Source of the DNA: Streptomyces katrae
Lineage (GTDB): Bacteria > Actinomycetota > Actinomycetes > Streptomycetales > Streptomycetaceae
Direction: 5' to 3'
DNA: 64,000 nt
Assembly (NCBI RefSeq): GCF_002028425.1
Contig: NZ_CP020042.1
Coordinates: forward strand, 4,749,560 to 4,813,559
The notes under the pieces: generated by a model
Seen by the model: the letters and a program-made list of their open reading frames with translations, nothing else
What the model was told of the DNA's origin: nothing
The model's database searches: none
Shown: positions 26,682 to 34,475 of the stretch, in pieces
How the letters are laid out: each line of letters opens with the position of its first letter
How positions within the stretch are numbered: the stretch's first letter is position 1
Translations under genes and position numbers: made by a program

Positions 26682-27101
26682 TCAGGCCCCGGCCGGAGCG
26701 GTCCACCCCTGCGGGGCGACGGGCGGCACCGGCGGCAGCTGCGCGGCCTGGCGCTCCATGACCCCGCGGCGGCGCATCCGGTTGAGCACCCACACGTTGC
26801 CCAGGTGCATGACGCCGAGCACGAGCAGGACGACGCCGAGCTTCACCGACAGGGCCTCGAAGAGCCCGCGGGCCTCCAGGATCGTGTCGCCCGACCGCAG
26901 GTAGAGGGTCACGAAGCCGATGTTCACCAGGTAGAACCCGACGACCAGGAGGTGGTTGACGGCGTCGGCGAGCTTCTCGTTGCCCTGGAGCACGTCGGCG
27001 ATGAAGATCCGCCCGTTGCGGCTGAGCGTGCGGGCCACCCAGACGGTGAGCCCGATGCTGACGAGCAGGTAGATGACGTACGCGACCACGGTGAGGTCCA
27101 T
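26682..27101 (-). CDS. Integral membrane protein, unknown function
   Basis: A 139-residue protein with three hydrophobic helices (VVAYVIYLLVSIGLTVWVA, HLLVVGFYLVNIGFVTLYL, LGVVLLVLGVMHLGNVWVL) and a Pro-rich C-terminal tail. No family is recognised. The ATG at 27101 has AAGGGG upstream and lies 13 bases from the nearer operator palindrome, so it is the first gene of a TetR-controlled operon with the DCC protein. Confidence 0.8.
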   Translation of the reverse strand: MDLTVVAYVIYLLVSIGLTVWVARTLSRNGRIFIADVLQGNEKLADAVNHLLVVGFYLVNIGFVTLYLRSGDTILEARGLFEALSVKLGVVLLVLGVMHLGNVWVLNRMRRRGVMERQAAQLPPVPPVAPQGWTAPAGA

Positions 27102-27114
27102 TGCCCCAGCCCCT

Positions 27115-27172
27115 TTGAACGTGTTCAACCGCTGACGTCTCCGACTGTAGACCTTCTTTTGAACACGTTCAA
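27115..27172. promoter_or_regulatory. Pair of TetR operators, TTGAAC-type
   Basis: TTGAACGTGTTCAA (27115-27128) and TTGAACACGTTCAA (27159-27172) are exact reverse complements of each other, centred 44 bp apart. Each is a palindrome with 6-bp arms. They bracket the promoter of the membrane protein-DCC-TetR operon, and also lie upstream-distal of the neighbouring lipoprotein's 3' end. Confidence 0.85.
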
Positions 27173-27189
27173 GCCTTCGTGCGGCCGGA

Positions 27190-28365
27190 TCAGCGGAGCT
27201 TCAGCGGGTGGTCCGGGGCGAGGTGGGCCGCCAGGGCGATCAGGACCTCCGTGCTCGCGTTCTGCACCGTGCTGCCCTTGCCCTGGGTGGCCACGGTCGC
27301 GATCGCCAGCTTCTTGGCTGGCAGGTAGGCCACGGTCGCCGCGTATCCGGCGAAGGAAGGGTTCTGCAGGATCCAGTCACCGTCCACGACCAGCCCCAGG
27401 GCGTACGAGACCCCCGGCTGCACCGTTGCCACCGGCGTGAGCTGCGCCTTGTGGGACTCCGGGCTCAGCAGCCTGCCCTCGCCGATCGCCGCGAAGGACT
27501 TCGCCATGTCCGCCATCGTGGACGTCATCACCGCCCCCGGCGCGATCGTCCACGACGGGTCCCAGTACGTGGAGTCCTCGAACACCTTGCGCTCGTTGTC
27601 GAAGGCGTGCAGGACCGGCGCGGGGATCTCGGCCGTGGACGGGTTCGAGGTCCCGGTCAGCCCCAGCGGCCCGATGATCTCCTCGCGCATCACCTCGGCC
27701 AGGGGCCGGCCCCGCACTTTGCCGATGATGTCGCCCAGGATCTGCCAGTTGGCGTGCGAGTAGGCGAACCCCGAACCCGGCGCCCGCACCAGGGGCTTGT
27801 CCACGGAGATCCGGACGAGCTCCTGCGACGTCCAGTGCCGGAACGGGTTCTCGTACAGGGCGGCGAGGAACTTCGGGTCCCGGACGTAGTCGGCGTACCC
27901 GGAGGTGGTGGAGGCCAGCATCCGCAGCGTGATCGCGTCCGCGTGCGGCAGGTCGGGGCGCCAGCGGGAGATGCTGTCGTCCAGGGAGACCCGGCCCTCG
28001 TCGACGAGCTTGAGCAGCGCGGACGTCAGGTACGGGATCACGACGGCCCCGTTGCGGAACCGCATGTCGGGGGTGGCGGGGATCCCGGTCATGGACTGCC
28101 CGGCGGCGACGGAGGCGACCCGCTCGCCGCCGGTCCACACCTCCGCCATCGAGGCGGTGAGCTTGTACTTCGCCAACGACCCCTGGACCTGCGCCCGCGC
28201 GAAGGCGGCGGCGTCCCCCGCCAGGCAGACCCCGCCCCGGGAAACCTGCCCGGCCGGGCAGTCGGCCGGGTCCCCGGCGGCCGCGGGGGTCCCGCAGCCG
28301 GACAACAGGGACGCCCCGAGCACCAGCGGGAGCAACAGCGCGGGCTTCACACGACGACGGCGCAC
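27190..28365 (-). CDS. Serine hydrolase/beta-lactamase-fold lipoprotein lacking the SxxK nucleophile
   Basis: A 391-residue class C beta-lactamase-fold protein. A lipobox (LLSGC, Cys about residue 23) makes it a lipoprotein. The fold is recognisable: MRFRNGAVVIPYLTSALLKL, VDEGRVSLDDSISRW, ITLRMLASTTSGY, GDIIGKVRGRPLAEVM. Where the family has GSxTK the sequence reads NGAVVI, so both the nucleophilic Ser and the Lys are gone, and the YxN box reads YSH. I read this directly in the DNA around 28045-28070. It is therefore probably a non-catalytic binding protein. The GTG at 28365 has GGGAGG upstream. Confidence 0.88.
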   Translation of the reverse strand: MRRRRVKPALLLPLVLGASLLSGCGTPAAAGDPADCPAGQVSRGGVCLAGDAAAFARAQVQGSLAKYKLTASMAEVWTGGERVASVAAGQSMTGIPATPDMRFRNGAVVIPYLTSALLKLVDEGRVSLDDSISRWRPDLPHADAITLRMLASTTSGYADYVRDPKFLAALYENPFRHWTSQELVRISVDKPLVRAPGSGFAYSHANWQILGDIIGKVRGRPLAEVMREEIIGPLGLTGTSNPSTAEIPAPVLHAFDNERKVFEDSTYWDPSWTIAPGAVMTSTMADMAKSFAAIGEGRLLSPESHKAQLTPVATVQPGVSYALGLVVDGDWILQNPSFAGYAATVAYLPAKKLAIATVATQGKGSTVQNASTEVLIALAAHLAPDHPLKLR

Positions 28366-28446
28366 GGGTGCCTCCCAGCGGAACGGAGCGCTTCCCTCCC
28401 CTCCTCGCACGCTAGCCCCGCACTCCCGCCCCGGCGCGCCCGAAGC

Positions 28447-28470
28447 GGCCGGGGGAGTGAGCCCCCGGCC
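28447..28470 (-). terminator. Hairpin at the end of the Uma2 gene
   Basis: GGCCGGGGG (28447-28455) pairs with CCCCCGGCC (28462-28470), a 9-bp stem that overlaps the stop codon of the Uma2-family gene. Confidence 0.65.
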
Positions 28471-29084
28471 TACTCGGCCTTCGGCCCGGGCGTGGCCGCG
28501 CGCAGCACCTCGGCCACGTCGAGGGTGACCTTGGCGCCGATCGACTCGGGGAGGGTGACGAGCTCGCCGGGGGCGTGGACGCGGTGGGTCTCGTAGCCGT
28601 CTGCGACCGGGTCGGTGAGGACGTGCACGCGGCTGTGCCGGCGGTCGACGATCACGTAGACGGGGACCTTGGCGTTGCCGTAGGCGATGACCTTGGTCCG
28701 CAGGTCGGTCTGGTAGTTGCTGGAGGTGACTTCCAGGACCAGCCGGAAGCCGACGGGGTCGTAGCAGTTGTTCTCGATGTGGTGGTCTTCCAGGTCGGCG
28801 TCGACCACGGAGAGGTCCGGGATGGCGTAGTCCTCACGGCCATCCGGCAGCCAGATACCGATGGCCTGGAGCACCTCTGCGTCGTCGCCGTGCAGCCCTG
28901 CGTCGAGGAAGGGCAGCATGAGGCCCGTCAAGGCCCTGGCGTGGGCGCGGTCGGCTGGTGGCGAAACGAGGATCTGCCCTCCGATGATCTCGACGCGGTG
29001 GCCCGGGTACTGCTCCATGAGCCGGTTGGCCAGGTCGAGGAGCGGCCATTCGCTGGGGGGGTGCTCAGCGGGTGCTGCGGACAT
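28470..29084 (-). CDS. Uma2-family (DUF820, PD-(D/E)xK-like) protein
   Basis: A 204-residue protein of the Uma2 family, which has a restriction-endonuclease-like fold. EIIGGQILVSPP, IPDLSVVD, LVLEVTSSNYQTDLRTKVIAY and VPVYVIVDRR are the family blocks; the ExxS/D plus K constellation (LEVTSSN then TK) suggests the metal site is intact. The ATG at 29084 follows GGGAGG. A second, distinct Uma2 gene is at 54.9 kb. The function of these abundant actinobacterial proteins is not known. Confidence 0.9.
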   Translation of the reverse strand: MSAAPAEHPPSEWPLLDLANRLMEQYPGHRVEIIGGQILVSPPADRAHARALTGLMLPFLDAGLHGDDAEVLQAIGIWLPDGREDYAIPDLSVVDADLEDHHIENNCYDPVGFRLVLEVTSSNYQTDLRTKVIAYGNAKVPVYVIVDRRHSRVHVLTDPVADGYETHRVHAPGELVTLPESIGAKVTLDVAEVLRAATPGPKAE

Positions 29085-29173
29085 CACGTGCCTCCCGTGG
29101 GCTGCTGTCGAGAGCATCATCGTAGGGCGCCCGCGGGCCCCGGGGCGGGATCCCGCGCACTCACTCGAACGGG

Positions 29174-29221
29174 CGAGGGCCCCGTCCCCCGGTGTGGAAA
29201 CACCGGGGGACGGGGCCCTCG
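29174..29221 (-). terminator. Strong terminator of the sdh operon
   Basis: A perfect 21-bp stem (29174-29194 with 29201-29221, core GGGCCCCGTCCCCCGG) and a 6-base loop lie 24 bases beyond the sdhB stop. Confidence 0.9.
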
Positions 29222-29244
29222 TACGACCTGCGGGACCGGGACGG

Positions 29245-30003
29245 TCAGAAGCGGCGCGTGATCAGCGCGCGCTTGACTTCCTGGATCGCCTTCGTGACCT
29301 CGATGCCACGGGGGCACGCGTCGGTGCAGTTGAAGGTCGTGCGGCAGCGCCACACGCCGTCCTTGTCGTTCAGGATCTCCAGCCGCTGCTCGCCGGCCTC
29401 GTCACGCGAGTCGAAGATGAAGCGGTGGGCGTTGACGATCGCCGCCGGGCCGAAGTACTGGCCGTCGTTCCAGAACACCGGGCACGAGGACGTGCACGCG
29501 GCGCACAGGATGCACTTGGTGGTGTCGTCGAAGCGCTCGCGGTCCTCGGCGGACTGCAGGCGCTCGCGCGTCGGCTCGTTGCCCTTGGTGACCAGGAACG
29601 GCATGACGTCCCGGTACGCCTGGAAGAAGGGCTCCATGTCGACCACGAGGTCCTTCATCACCGTGAGGCCCTTGATGGCCTCGACCGTGATGGGCTTCTC
29701 CGGGTTGATGTCCTTGATCAGCGTCTTGCAGGCGAGCCTGTTCTTGCCGTTGATCCGCATCGCGTCGGAGCCGCAGATGCCGTGCGCGCACGAGCGACGG
29801 AAGGTCAGCGTGCCGTCGAGGTCCCACTTGATCTTGTGGAGACCGTCGAGCACGCGCTCCTTCGGGTCGATCTCGATCTGGAAGTCCTGCCACTCCGCCT
29901 CGGCCGAGACCTCGGGGTTGTAGCGGCGGATCCGGAACGTGACCGTGATGTACGGCGAGGCGGCGGCCGCCGCCTCCATCTTGTCCAGGGTCGGGGTGGC
30001 CAT
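29245..30003 (-). CDS. sdhB: Succinate dehydrogenase iron-sulfur subunit
   Basis: A 252-residue subunit that carries electrons from the flavoprotein to quinone. Cysteine ligands: CAHGICGSDAMRING for the 2Fe-2S cluster, then ILCAACTSSCPVFW and TDACPRGIEV for the 4Fe-4S and 3Fe-4S clusters. It is the last gene of sdhCDAB; its ATG shares one base with the sdhA stop (TGATG), indicating translational coupling. A strong hairpin follows. Confidence 0.96.
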   Translation of the reverse strand: MATPTLDKMEAAAAASPYITVTFRIRRYNPEVSAEAEWQDFQIEIDPKERVLDGLHKIKWDLDGTLTFRRSCAHGICGSDAMRINGKNRLACKTLIKDINPEKPITVEAIKGLTVMKDLVVDMEPFFQAYRDVMPFLVTKGNEPTRERLQSAEDRERFDDTTKCILCAACTSSCPVFWNDGQYFGPAAIVNAHRFIFDSRDEAGEQRLEILNDKDGVWRCRTTFNCTDACPRGIEVTKAIQEVKRALITRRF

Positions 30004-31757
30004 CAGTACTTACGCTCCATCGGCTGGTAGCGGGTGACGACGACGGGCTTGTAGTCCAGGCGGACGGAGTCCTTGCCGTCGGCGCCGACCTCGCGGTACG
30101 CCATGGTGTGGCGCATGAAGTTGACGTCGTCGCGGTTCGGGTAGTCCTCGCGGTAGTGACCGCCGCGGGACTCCTTGCGCGCCAGGGCGGACACGGCCAT
30201 GACCTCGGCCAGGTCGAGCAGGTTGCCCAGCTCGATGGCCTCCAGCAGGTCCGTGTTGAACCGCTTGCCCTTGTCCTGGACGGACACGTTCTTGTAGCGC
30301 TCGCGCAGCTCCGCGATCTTCTCGACCGCGGTCTTGATGGTCTGCTCCGTGCGGAACACCATCACGTTCGCGTCCATCGTCTCCTGGAGCTCCAGGCGCA
30401 GGTCGGCGACCCGCTCCGTGCCCGTGGAGTTGCGCAGCTGCTCGACCAGGTCGGCGACCTGCTGCGCCGGGTTCTCCGGCAGCTCGACGTAGTCGTTCTC
30501 GGCCGCGTACTTGGCCGCGGCGATGCCGGAGCGCTTGCCGAAGACGTTGATGTCCAGCAGCGAGTTGGTGCCCAGGCGGTTGGCGCCGTGCACCGACACG
30601 CAGGCGACCTCGCCGGCCGCGTACAGGCCCGGGACGACGGTGGTGTTGTCCGCCAGGACCTCACCCTCGACGTTGGTCGGGATGCCGCCCATGGCGTAGT
30701 GCGCGGTGGGCTGGATCGGGATCGGGTCCGTGTAGGGCTCGATGCCGAGGTAGGTGCGCGCGAACTCCGTGATGTCCGGGAGCTTCGCGTCCAGCTGCTC
30801 CGGCGGGAGGTGCGTCAGGTCCAGGTACACGTGGTCACCGGCCGGACCGCAGCCGCGGCCCTCGCGGATCTCGGTGTAGATGGAGCGCGAGACGACGTCA
30901 CGGGACGCGAGGTCCTTCATGACCGGCGCGTACTTCTCCATGAAGCGCTCGCCGTCCTTGTTGCGGAGGATGCCGCCCTCACCACGGGCGCCCTCCGTCA
31001 GCAGGATGCCCATGCGCCAGATGCCCGTCGGGTGGAACTGGAAGAACTCCATGTCCTCCAGCGGCAGGCCGCGGCGGTAGCAGGCCGCCTGGCCGTCACC
31101 CGTCAGGGTGTGCGCGTTGGAGGTCACCTTGAAGAACTTGCCGGTGCCGCCGGAGGCGTAGATGACCGACTTGGCCTGGAAGACGTGGATCTCGCCGGTG
31201 GCGAGCTCGTACGCGACCACACCCGCGGACTTCTTCACACCGTCGACCTCGACCAGCAGCTGGTCCAGGACGTAGAACTCGTTGAAGAACTCCACGCCCT
31301 CCTTGACGCAGTTCTGGTACAGCGTCTGGAGGATCATGTGGCCGGTGCGGTCCGCGGCGTAGCAGGACCGGCGGACCGGCGCCTCGCCGTGGTTGCGGGA
31401 GTGACCGCCGAAGCGGCGCTGGTCGATGGTGCCGTCCGGGGTGCGGTTGAACGGCAGGCCCATCTTCTCGAGGTCGAGGACCGCGTCGATGGCCTCCTTC
31501 GCCAGGATCTCGGCGGCGTCCTGGTCGACCAGGTAGTCACCGCCCTTGACCGTGTCGAAGGTGTGCCACTCCCAGTTGTCGTCCTCCACGTTGGCCAGCG
31601 CGGCGGCCATGCCGCCCTGCGCGGCGCCCGTGTGGGAGCGGGTGGGGTAGAGCTTCGTCAGCACGGCGGTGCGGCTGCGCTTCGTCGCCTCGATGGCGGC
31701 GCGCATGCCCGCGCCACCGGCGCCGACGATCACGGTGTCGTACTTGTGGATCTTCAT
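30003..31757 (-). CDS. sdhA: Succinate dehydrogenase flavoprotein subunit
   Basis: A 584-residue FAD-carrying subunit that oxidises succinate to fumarate in the TCA cycle and respiratory chain. The FAD-binding GAGGAGMRAA, the covalent-FAD histidine in TRSHTGAAQGG, GGHSRNHGEAPVRRS, and the catalytic HPTG and ARGEGG segments are present. The start (MKIHKYDTVIVG) is at 31757, 24 bases after sdhD, and its stop overlaps sdhB. Confidence 0.97.
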   Translation of the reverse strand: MKIHKYDTVIVGAGGAGMRAAIEATKRSRTAVLTKLYPTRSHTGAAQGGMAAALANVEDDNWEWHTFDTVKGGDYLVDQDAAEILAKEAIDAVLDLEKMGLPFNRTPDGTIDQRRFGGHSRNHGEAPVRRSCYAADRTGHMILQTLYQNCVKEGVEFFNEFYVLDQLLVEVDGVKKSAGVVAYELATGEIHVFQAKSVIYASGGTGKFFKVTSNAHTLTGDGQAACYRRGLPLEDMEFFQFHPTGIWRMGILLTEGARGEGGILRNKDGERFMEKYAPVMKDLASRDVVSRSIYTEIREGRGCGPAGDHVYLDLTHLPPEQLDAKLPDITEFARTYLGIEPYTDPIPIQPTAHYAMGGIPTNVEGEVLADNTTVVPGLYAAGEVACVSVHGANRLGTNSLLDINVFGKRSGIAAAKYAAENDYVELPENPAQQVADLVEQLRNSTGTERVADLRLELQETMDANVMVFRTEQTIKTAVEKIAELRERYKNVSVQDKGKRFNTDLLEAIELGNLLDLAEVMAVSALARKESRGGHYREDYPNRDDVNFMRHTMAYREVGADGKDSVRLDYKPVVVTRYQPMERKY

Positions 31758-31781
31758 TTTGTTTCGCCTCAGCCCCGTTGC

Positions 31782-32264
31782 CTAGCGGATGTTCGGGTCG
31801 AAGGTGAAGATCACCAGCGTGCCCAGAAGGATGGTGAACACCGTGGCGGTGTAGAGCAGGCCCTTCAGCCACAGCCGCGTGTTGGCGCGCTCCGCGTAGT
31901 CGTTGATCACGGTACGCAGGCCGTTGGCGCCGTGCAGCATGGCCAGCCACAGCATCAGCAGGTCCCAGACCTGCCAGAACGGGGAAGCCCAGCGGCCGGC
32001 GACGAACGCGAAGCCGACCTTCGAGACGCCGCCGTCCAGCACGAGCTGGATCAGCAGGTGGCCGATCACCAGGACGACCAGCACGATGCCCGAGAGGCGC
32101 ATGAAGAGCCACGCGGCCATCTCGAAGTTGCCGCGGGTCGAGCGCGGGGTCTTGCCGGTCCGCTTGCGCGGGGCCTCGATGTAGGGCGCCGGGTTGTCGG
32201 TGTCGTAGAGGGACACACCCTCGACGGAGCCGATCGCCTGGGCGGAAGAAGTGTCAGAAGACAT
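31782..32264 (-). CDS. sdhD: Succinate dehydrogenase membrane anchor subunit
   Basis: A 160-residue membrane anchor with three helices (WLFMRLSGIVLVVLVIGHLL, WDLLMLWLAMLHGANGLRTV, GLLYTATVFTILLGTLVIF). The RLSG and H...D/Y residues of the quinone/haem region are visible. ATG 32264 is preferred over the overlapping GTG at 32273 because GGGGAG lies at a proper distance. It is between sdhC and sdhA. Confidence 0.94.
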   Translation of the reverse strand: MSSDTSSAQAIGSVEGVSLYDTDNPAPYIEAPRKRTGKTPRSTRGNFEMAAWLFMRLSGIVLVVLVIGHLLIQLVLDGGVSKVGFAFVAGRWASPFWQVWDLLMLWLAMLHGANGLRTVINDYAERANTRLWLKGLLYTATVFTILLGTLVIFTFDPNIR

Positions 32265-32269
32265 GCGTG

Positions 32270-32650
32270 TCACTCCCCGAACAGAACGCGGTAGGCGTGG
32301 CCGAGGACCGGGAGGACGGCACCGGCCATCAGCACGATCCAGACGCCCACGACGGTCCAGAGCATCTGCTTCTGGTAGCGGGGGCCCTTGGACCAGAAGT
32401 CCACGGCGATCACACGGAGACCGTTGAGCGCGTGGAAGAGGATGGCGGCGACGAGGCCGTACTCCAGCAGCGCGACGATCGGGGTCTTGTAGGTAGACAC
32501 GACATCGTCGTACGCCTCAGGGGAGACGCGGACGAGTGCGGTGTCGAGGACGTGTACGAACAGGAAGAAGAAAATGAGGACGCCGGTGACTCGATGAGCC
32601 ACCCAGGACCACATTCCTTCCCGGCCGCGGTACAACGTTCCAGCCGGCAC
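32270..32650 (-). CDS. sdhC: Succinate dehydrogenase cytochrome b556 subunit
   Basis: A 126-residue haem-binding membrane anchor, first gene of sdhCDAB. SWVAHRVTGVLIFFFLFVHVLD contains the conserved H-R-x-T-G and haem His. Two further helices follow (LLEYGLVAAILFHALNGLRV, WTVVGVWIVLMAGAVLPVL). The start is GTG at 32650. The operon promoter must lie in 32651-32802; I see no regulator gene next to it. Confidence 0.94.
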   Translation of the reverse strand: MPAGTLYRGREGMWSWVAHRVTGVLIFFFLFVHVLDTALVRVSPEAYDDVVSTYKTPIVALLEYGLVAAILFHALNGLRVIAVDFWSKGPRYQKQMLWTVVGVWIVLMAGAVLPVLGHAYRVLFGE

Positions 32651-32802
32651 GGAAAACCCTCCGGAAGCGGGGCGGGGGCCAGCCGGCTTCTTTGTCGGTC
32701 GGGCCCGGCCGGGTACGGTCCACCGGCCCCGGACATCGTAGCGACGCTTCGTCGGTTCCCTCGCGCGGGGTCCGCTGGTGTGATCAAACAGGCACGGACG
32801 GC

Positions 32803-33384
32803 CTATCCCACAGGGGCGAACAGCCCGAAATCGGCCGTCGACCGGCCGTCACCGGGATCAACGCGGTGCGCGCCCGCGAGCCGGTCGAGCAGGCTCAGCA
32901 GCCGGGAGCGGGCCACCATCCGCAGTTCGTCGGCCGCGATCGAGCGTTCCTCGTCGATCTCGTGACCCATCCTCCGGCGGATCGCCGCCAGCAGCTGGCT
33001 TATCTGCTCCTCGGGCGGATGGCCGTCCAGGCAGATCACGAAGGCGTGCCCGAAGGTGCGCTCGTACTCCGCCCGGGCCGCGTCCAGCGCCAGCAGCGCC
33101 GCGTAAGGTGCCCCGTGCCCCAGCTCCGCCGAGGACTCCCGGGCCAGCGCCTCGGTGAGGTCGCCCTGGGACATGTCGTACGCGGCCTCGTCGGCCGCCG
33201 CCAGCAGGGAGGCGGTGTCCGGATAGGGGCGGTGGTCGGCCACCCGCTGGGCCCAGCGGACGCTGCCGCAGCAGTGCAGCAGGGCCGTCCGGGCGTGCTC
33301 GGGCGGCAGCGAGTTGAACCGCTCCAGCCCGGTGCCCGGGGTGGAGACCGGGCCGCGGACCTGTGCCGGAAGGGGGCTGGACAG
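32803..33384 (-). CDS. uraD: OHCU decarboxylase (uric acid degradation)
   Basis: A 193-residue 2-oxo-4-hydroxy-4-carboxy-5-ureidoimidazoline decarboxylase that forms S-allantoin after uricase. LERFNSLPPEHARTAL, the catalytic His in VADHRPYPD, and the C-terminal GHAFVICLDGHPPEEQ with ExxH-type residues fit the family. The only strong ribosome-binding site in the region (GAGGAG) lies 7 bases before a CTG at 33384, chosen here; a GTG at 33423 would add 13 residues. No other purine-catabolic genes are adjacent. Confidence 0.88.
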   Translation of the reverse strand: MSSPLPAQVRGPVSTPGTGLERFNSLPPEHARTALLHCCGSVRWAQRVADHRPYPDTASLLAAADEAAYDMSQGDLTEALARESSAELGHGAPYAALLALDAARAEYERTFGHAFVICLDGHPPEEQISQLLAAIRRRMGHEIDEERSIAADELRMVARSRLLSLLDRLAGAHRVDPGDGRSTADFGLFAPVG

Positions 33385-33746
33385 CGGAGTTCTCCTCGGG
33401 GCGCGGCGCGGGTGTACCGCCACGCTAGCGATCCCGGAGAGGGGGTGTCGTATGCATAAGGGGATTTCACCCGGAAGTGAGCCGAAAGGATGACACCCGG
33501 GCCGGATTGAACCGGCTGAAGAGAGGGGAGGGCGACCGAGGCCGCCACCCCCCACAGGAGAGGCCCCGGTCGCCATCCGTCACGGGCTCGTGCGACAAGC
33601 CCGTATCTGTGTCAGCGTCCGGAGTGCGTTTTCTGTCACACCTCGCTCCGCGCAGGCTTCGTCGCTGGTTGTACAACGCGTGGACGAGAGGTACGCGAAA
33701 GCCGTAACGTGCGGATTTGCGCCACACGTACAGGACGTCGAACGGG
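33385..33746. other. Long divergent intergenic region, no clear gene
   Basis: About 360 bases between uraD and the ECF sigma gene. A 76-codon frame at 33477-33707 (starting GTG) has no family similarity and an Arg-rich composition like an out-of-frame shadow; I do not call it. The region must hold both promoters. TGTGTCAG and CTGTCACA near 33605-33640 form an imperfect dyad of uncertain meaning. Otherwise nothing is recognised. Confidence 0.4.
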
Positions 33747-34475
33747 TTGGGGACTTTGCTGGGGGACGACGCGGAGCTGACCGCCGCGGTGCTCGCGGCA
33801 CAGGACGGCGACGAGAGCGCGTTCCGGACTGTGTACCGCGCCGTGCACCCGCGCCTGCTCGGATACGTACGGACGCTCGTCGGGGACGGCGACGCCGAGG
33901 ACGTGACCTCCGAGGCCTGGCTGCAGATCGCCCGCGACCTCGCCTCCTTCACGGGAGACGCCGACCGCTTCCGCGGCTGGGCGGCGCGCATCGCCCGCAA
34001 CCGGGCCCTCGACCACATCCGCATGCGCGGCCGCCGGCCCGCCGTCGGCGGGGACGAGACCGAGCTCACAGGCCGGGCCGCGGACTCCGACACCTACGGC
34101 GAGGCCATGGAGGCCCTGTCCACCGGCCGCACCATGGCGCTCATCGCCCGGCTCCCGCAGGACCAGGCCGAGGCCGTCGTCCTGCGGGTGGTCGTCGGCC
34201 TCGACGCCAAGAGCGCGGCCGAGACCCTGGGCAAGCGCCCCGGCGCGGTCCGCACGGCCGCCCACCGGGGCCTGAAGAAGCTCGCCGAGCTCCTGAACGC
34301 CGACCCCGGAGCCGCGGGTGAGGCCGAGGCCAGGGCGCGGGTCGGCCATAATGCCGGAGACCTGGCGCGGGACCGGGACCTCGACGCCGTACCGGCGCAG
34401 CGGGCACGGGCGAAGGACCTCGTGGAACAAACCGGTGTGACGCATTCACGTTGGCGGACGCAGAAGGACATGTGA
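33747..34475 (+). CDS. ECF-type RNA polymerase sigma factor
   Basis: A 242-residue sigma factor with region 2 (FRTVYRAVHPRLLGYVRTLV, DAEDVTSEAWLQIARDLASF, FRGWAARIARNRALDHIR) and region 4 (LPQDQAEAVVLRVVVGLDAK, RPGAVRTAAHRGLKKLAEL). A 50-residue basic tail follows region 4, unusual for a plain ECF factor. I start it at the TTG 33747 (LGTLLGDDAEL); another TTG at 33717 is possible. Its TGA shares a base with the ATG of the next gene, a membrane protein that is the likely anti-sigma factor or partner. Confidence 0.88.
   Translation: MGTLLGDDAELTAAVLAAQDGDESAFRTVYRAVHPRLLGYVRTLVGDGDAEDVTSEAWLQIARDLASFTGDADRFRGWAARIARNRALDHIRMRGRRPAVGGDETELTGRAADSDTYGEAMEALSTGRTMALIARLPQDQAEAVVLRVVVGLDAKSAAETLGKRPGAVRTAAHRGLKKLAELLNADPGAAGEAEARARVGHNAGDLARDRDLDAVPAQRARAKDLVEQTGVTHSRWRTQKDM

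Noticed and set aside
33477..33707. Possible 76-residue gene in the uraD-sigma gap
   Set aside because: Basic, low-complexity product with no similarity and no good ribosome-binding site; overlaps presumed promoters.
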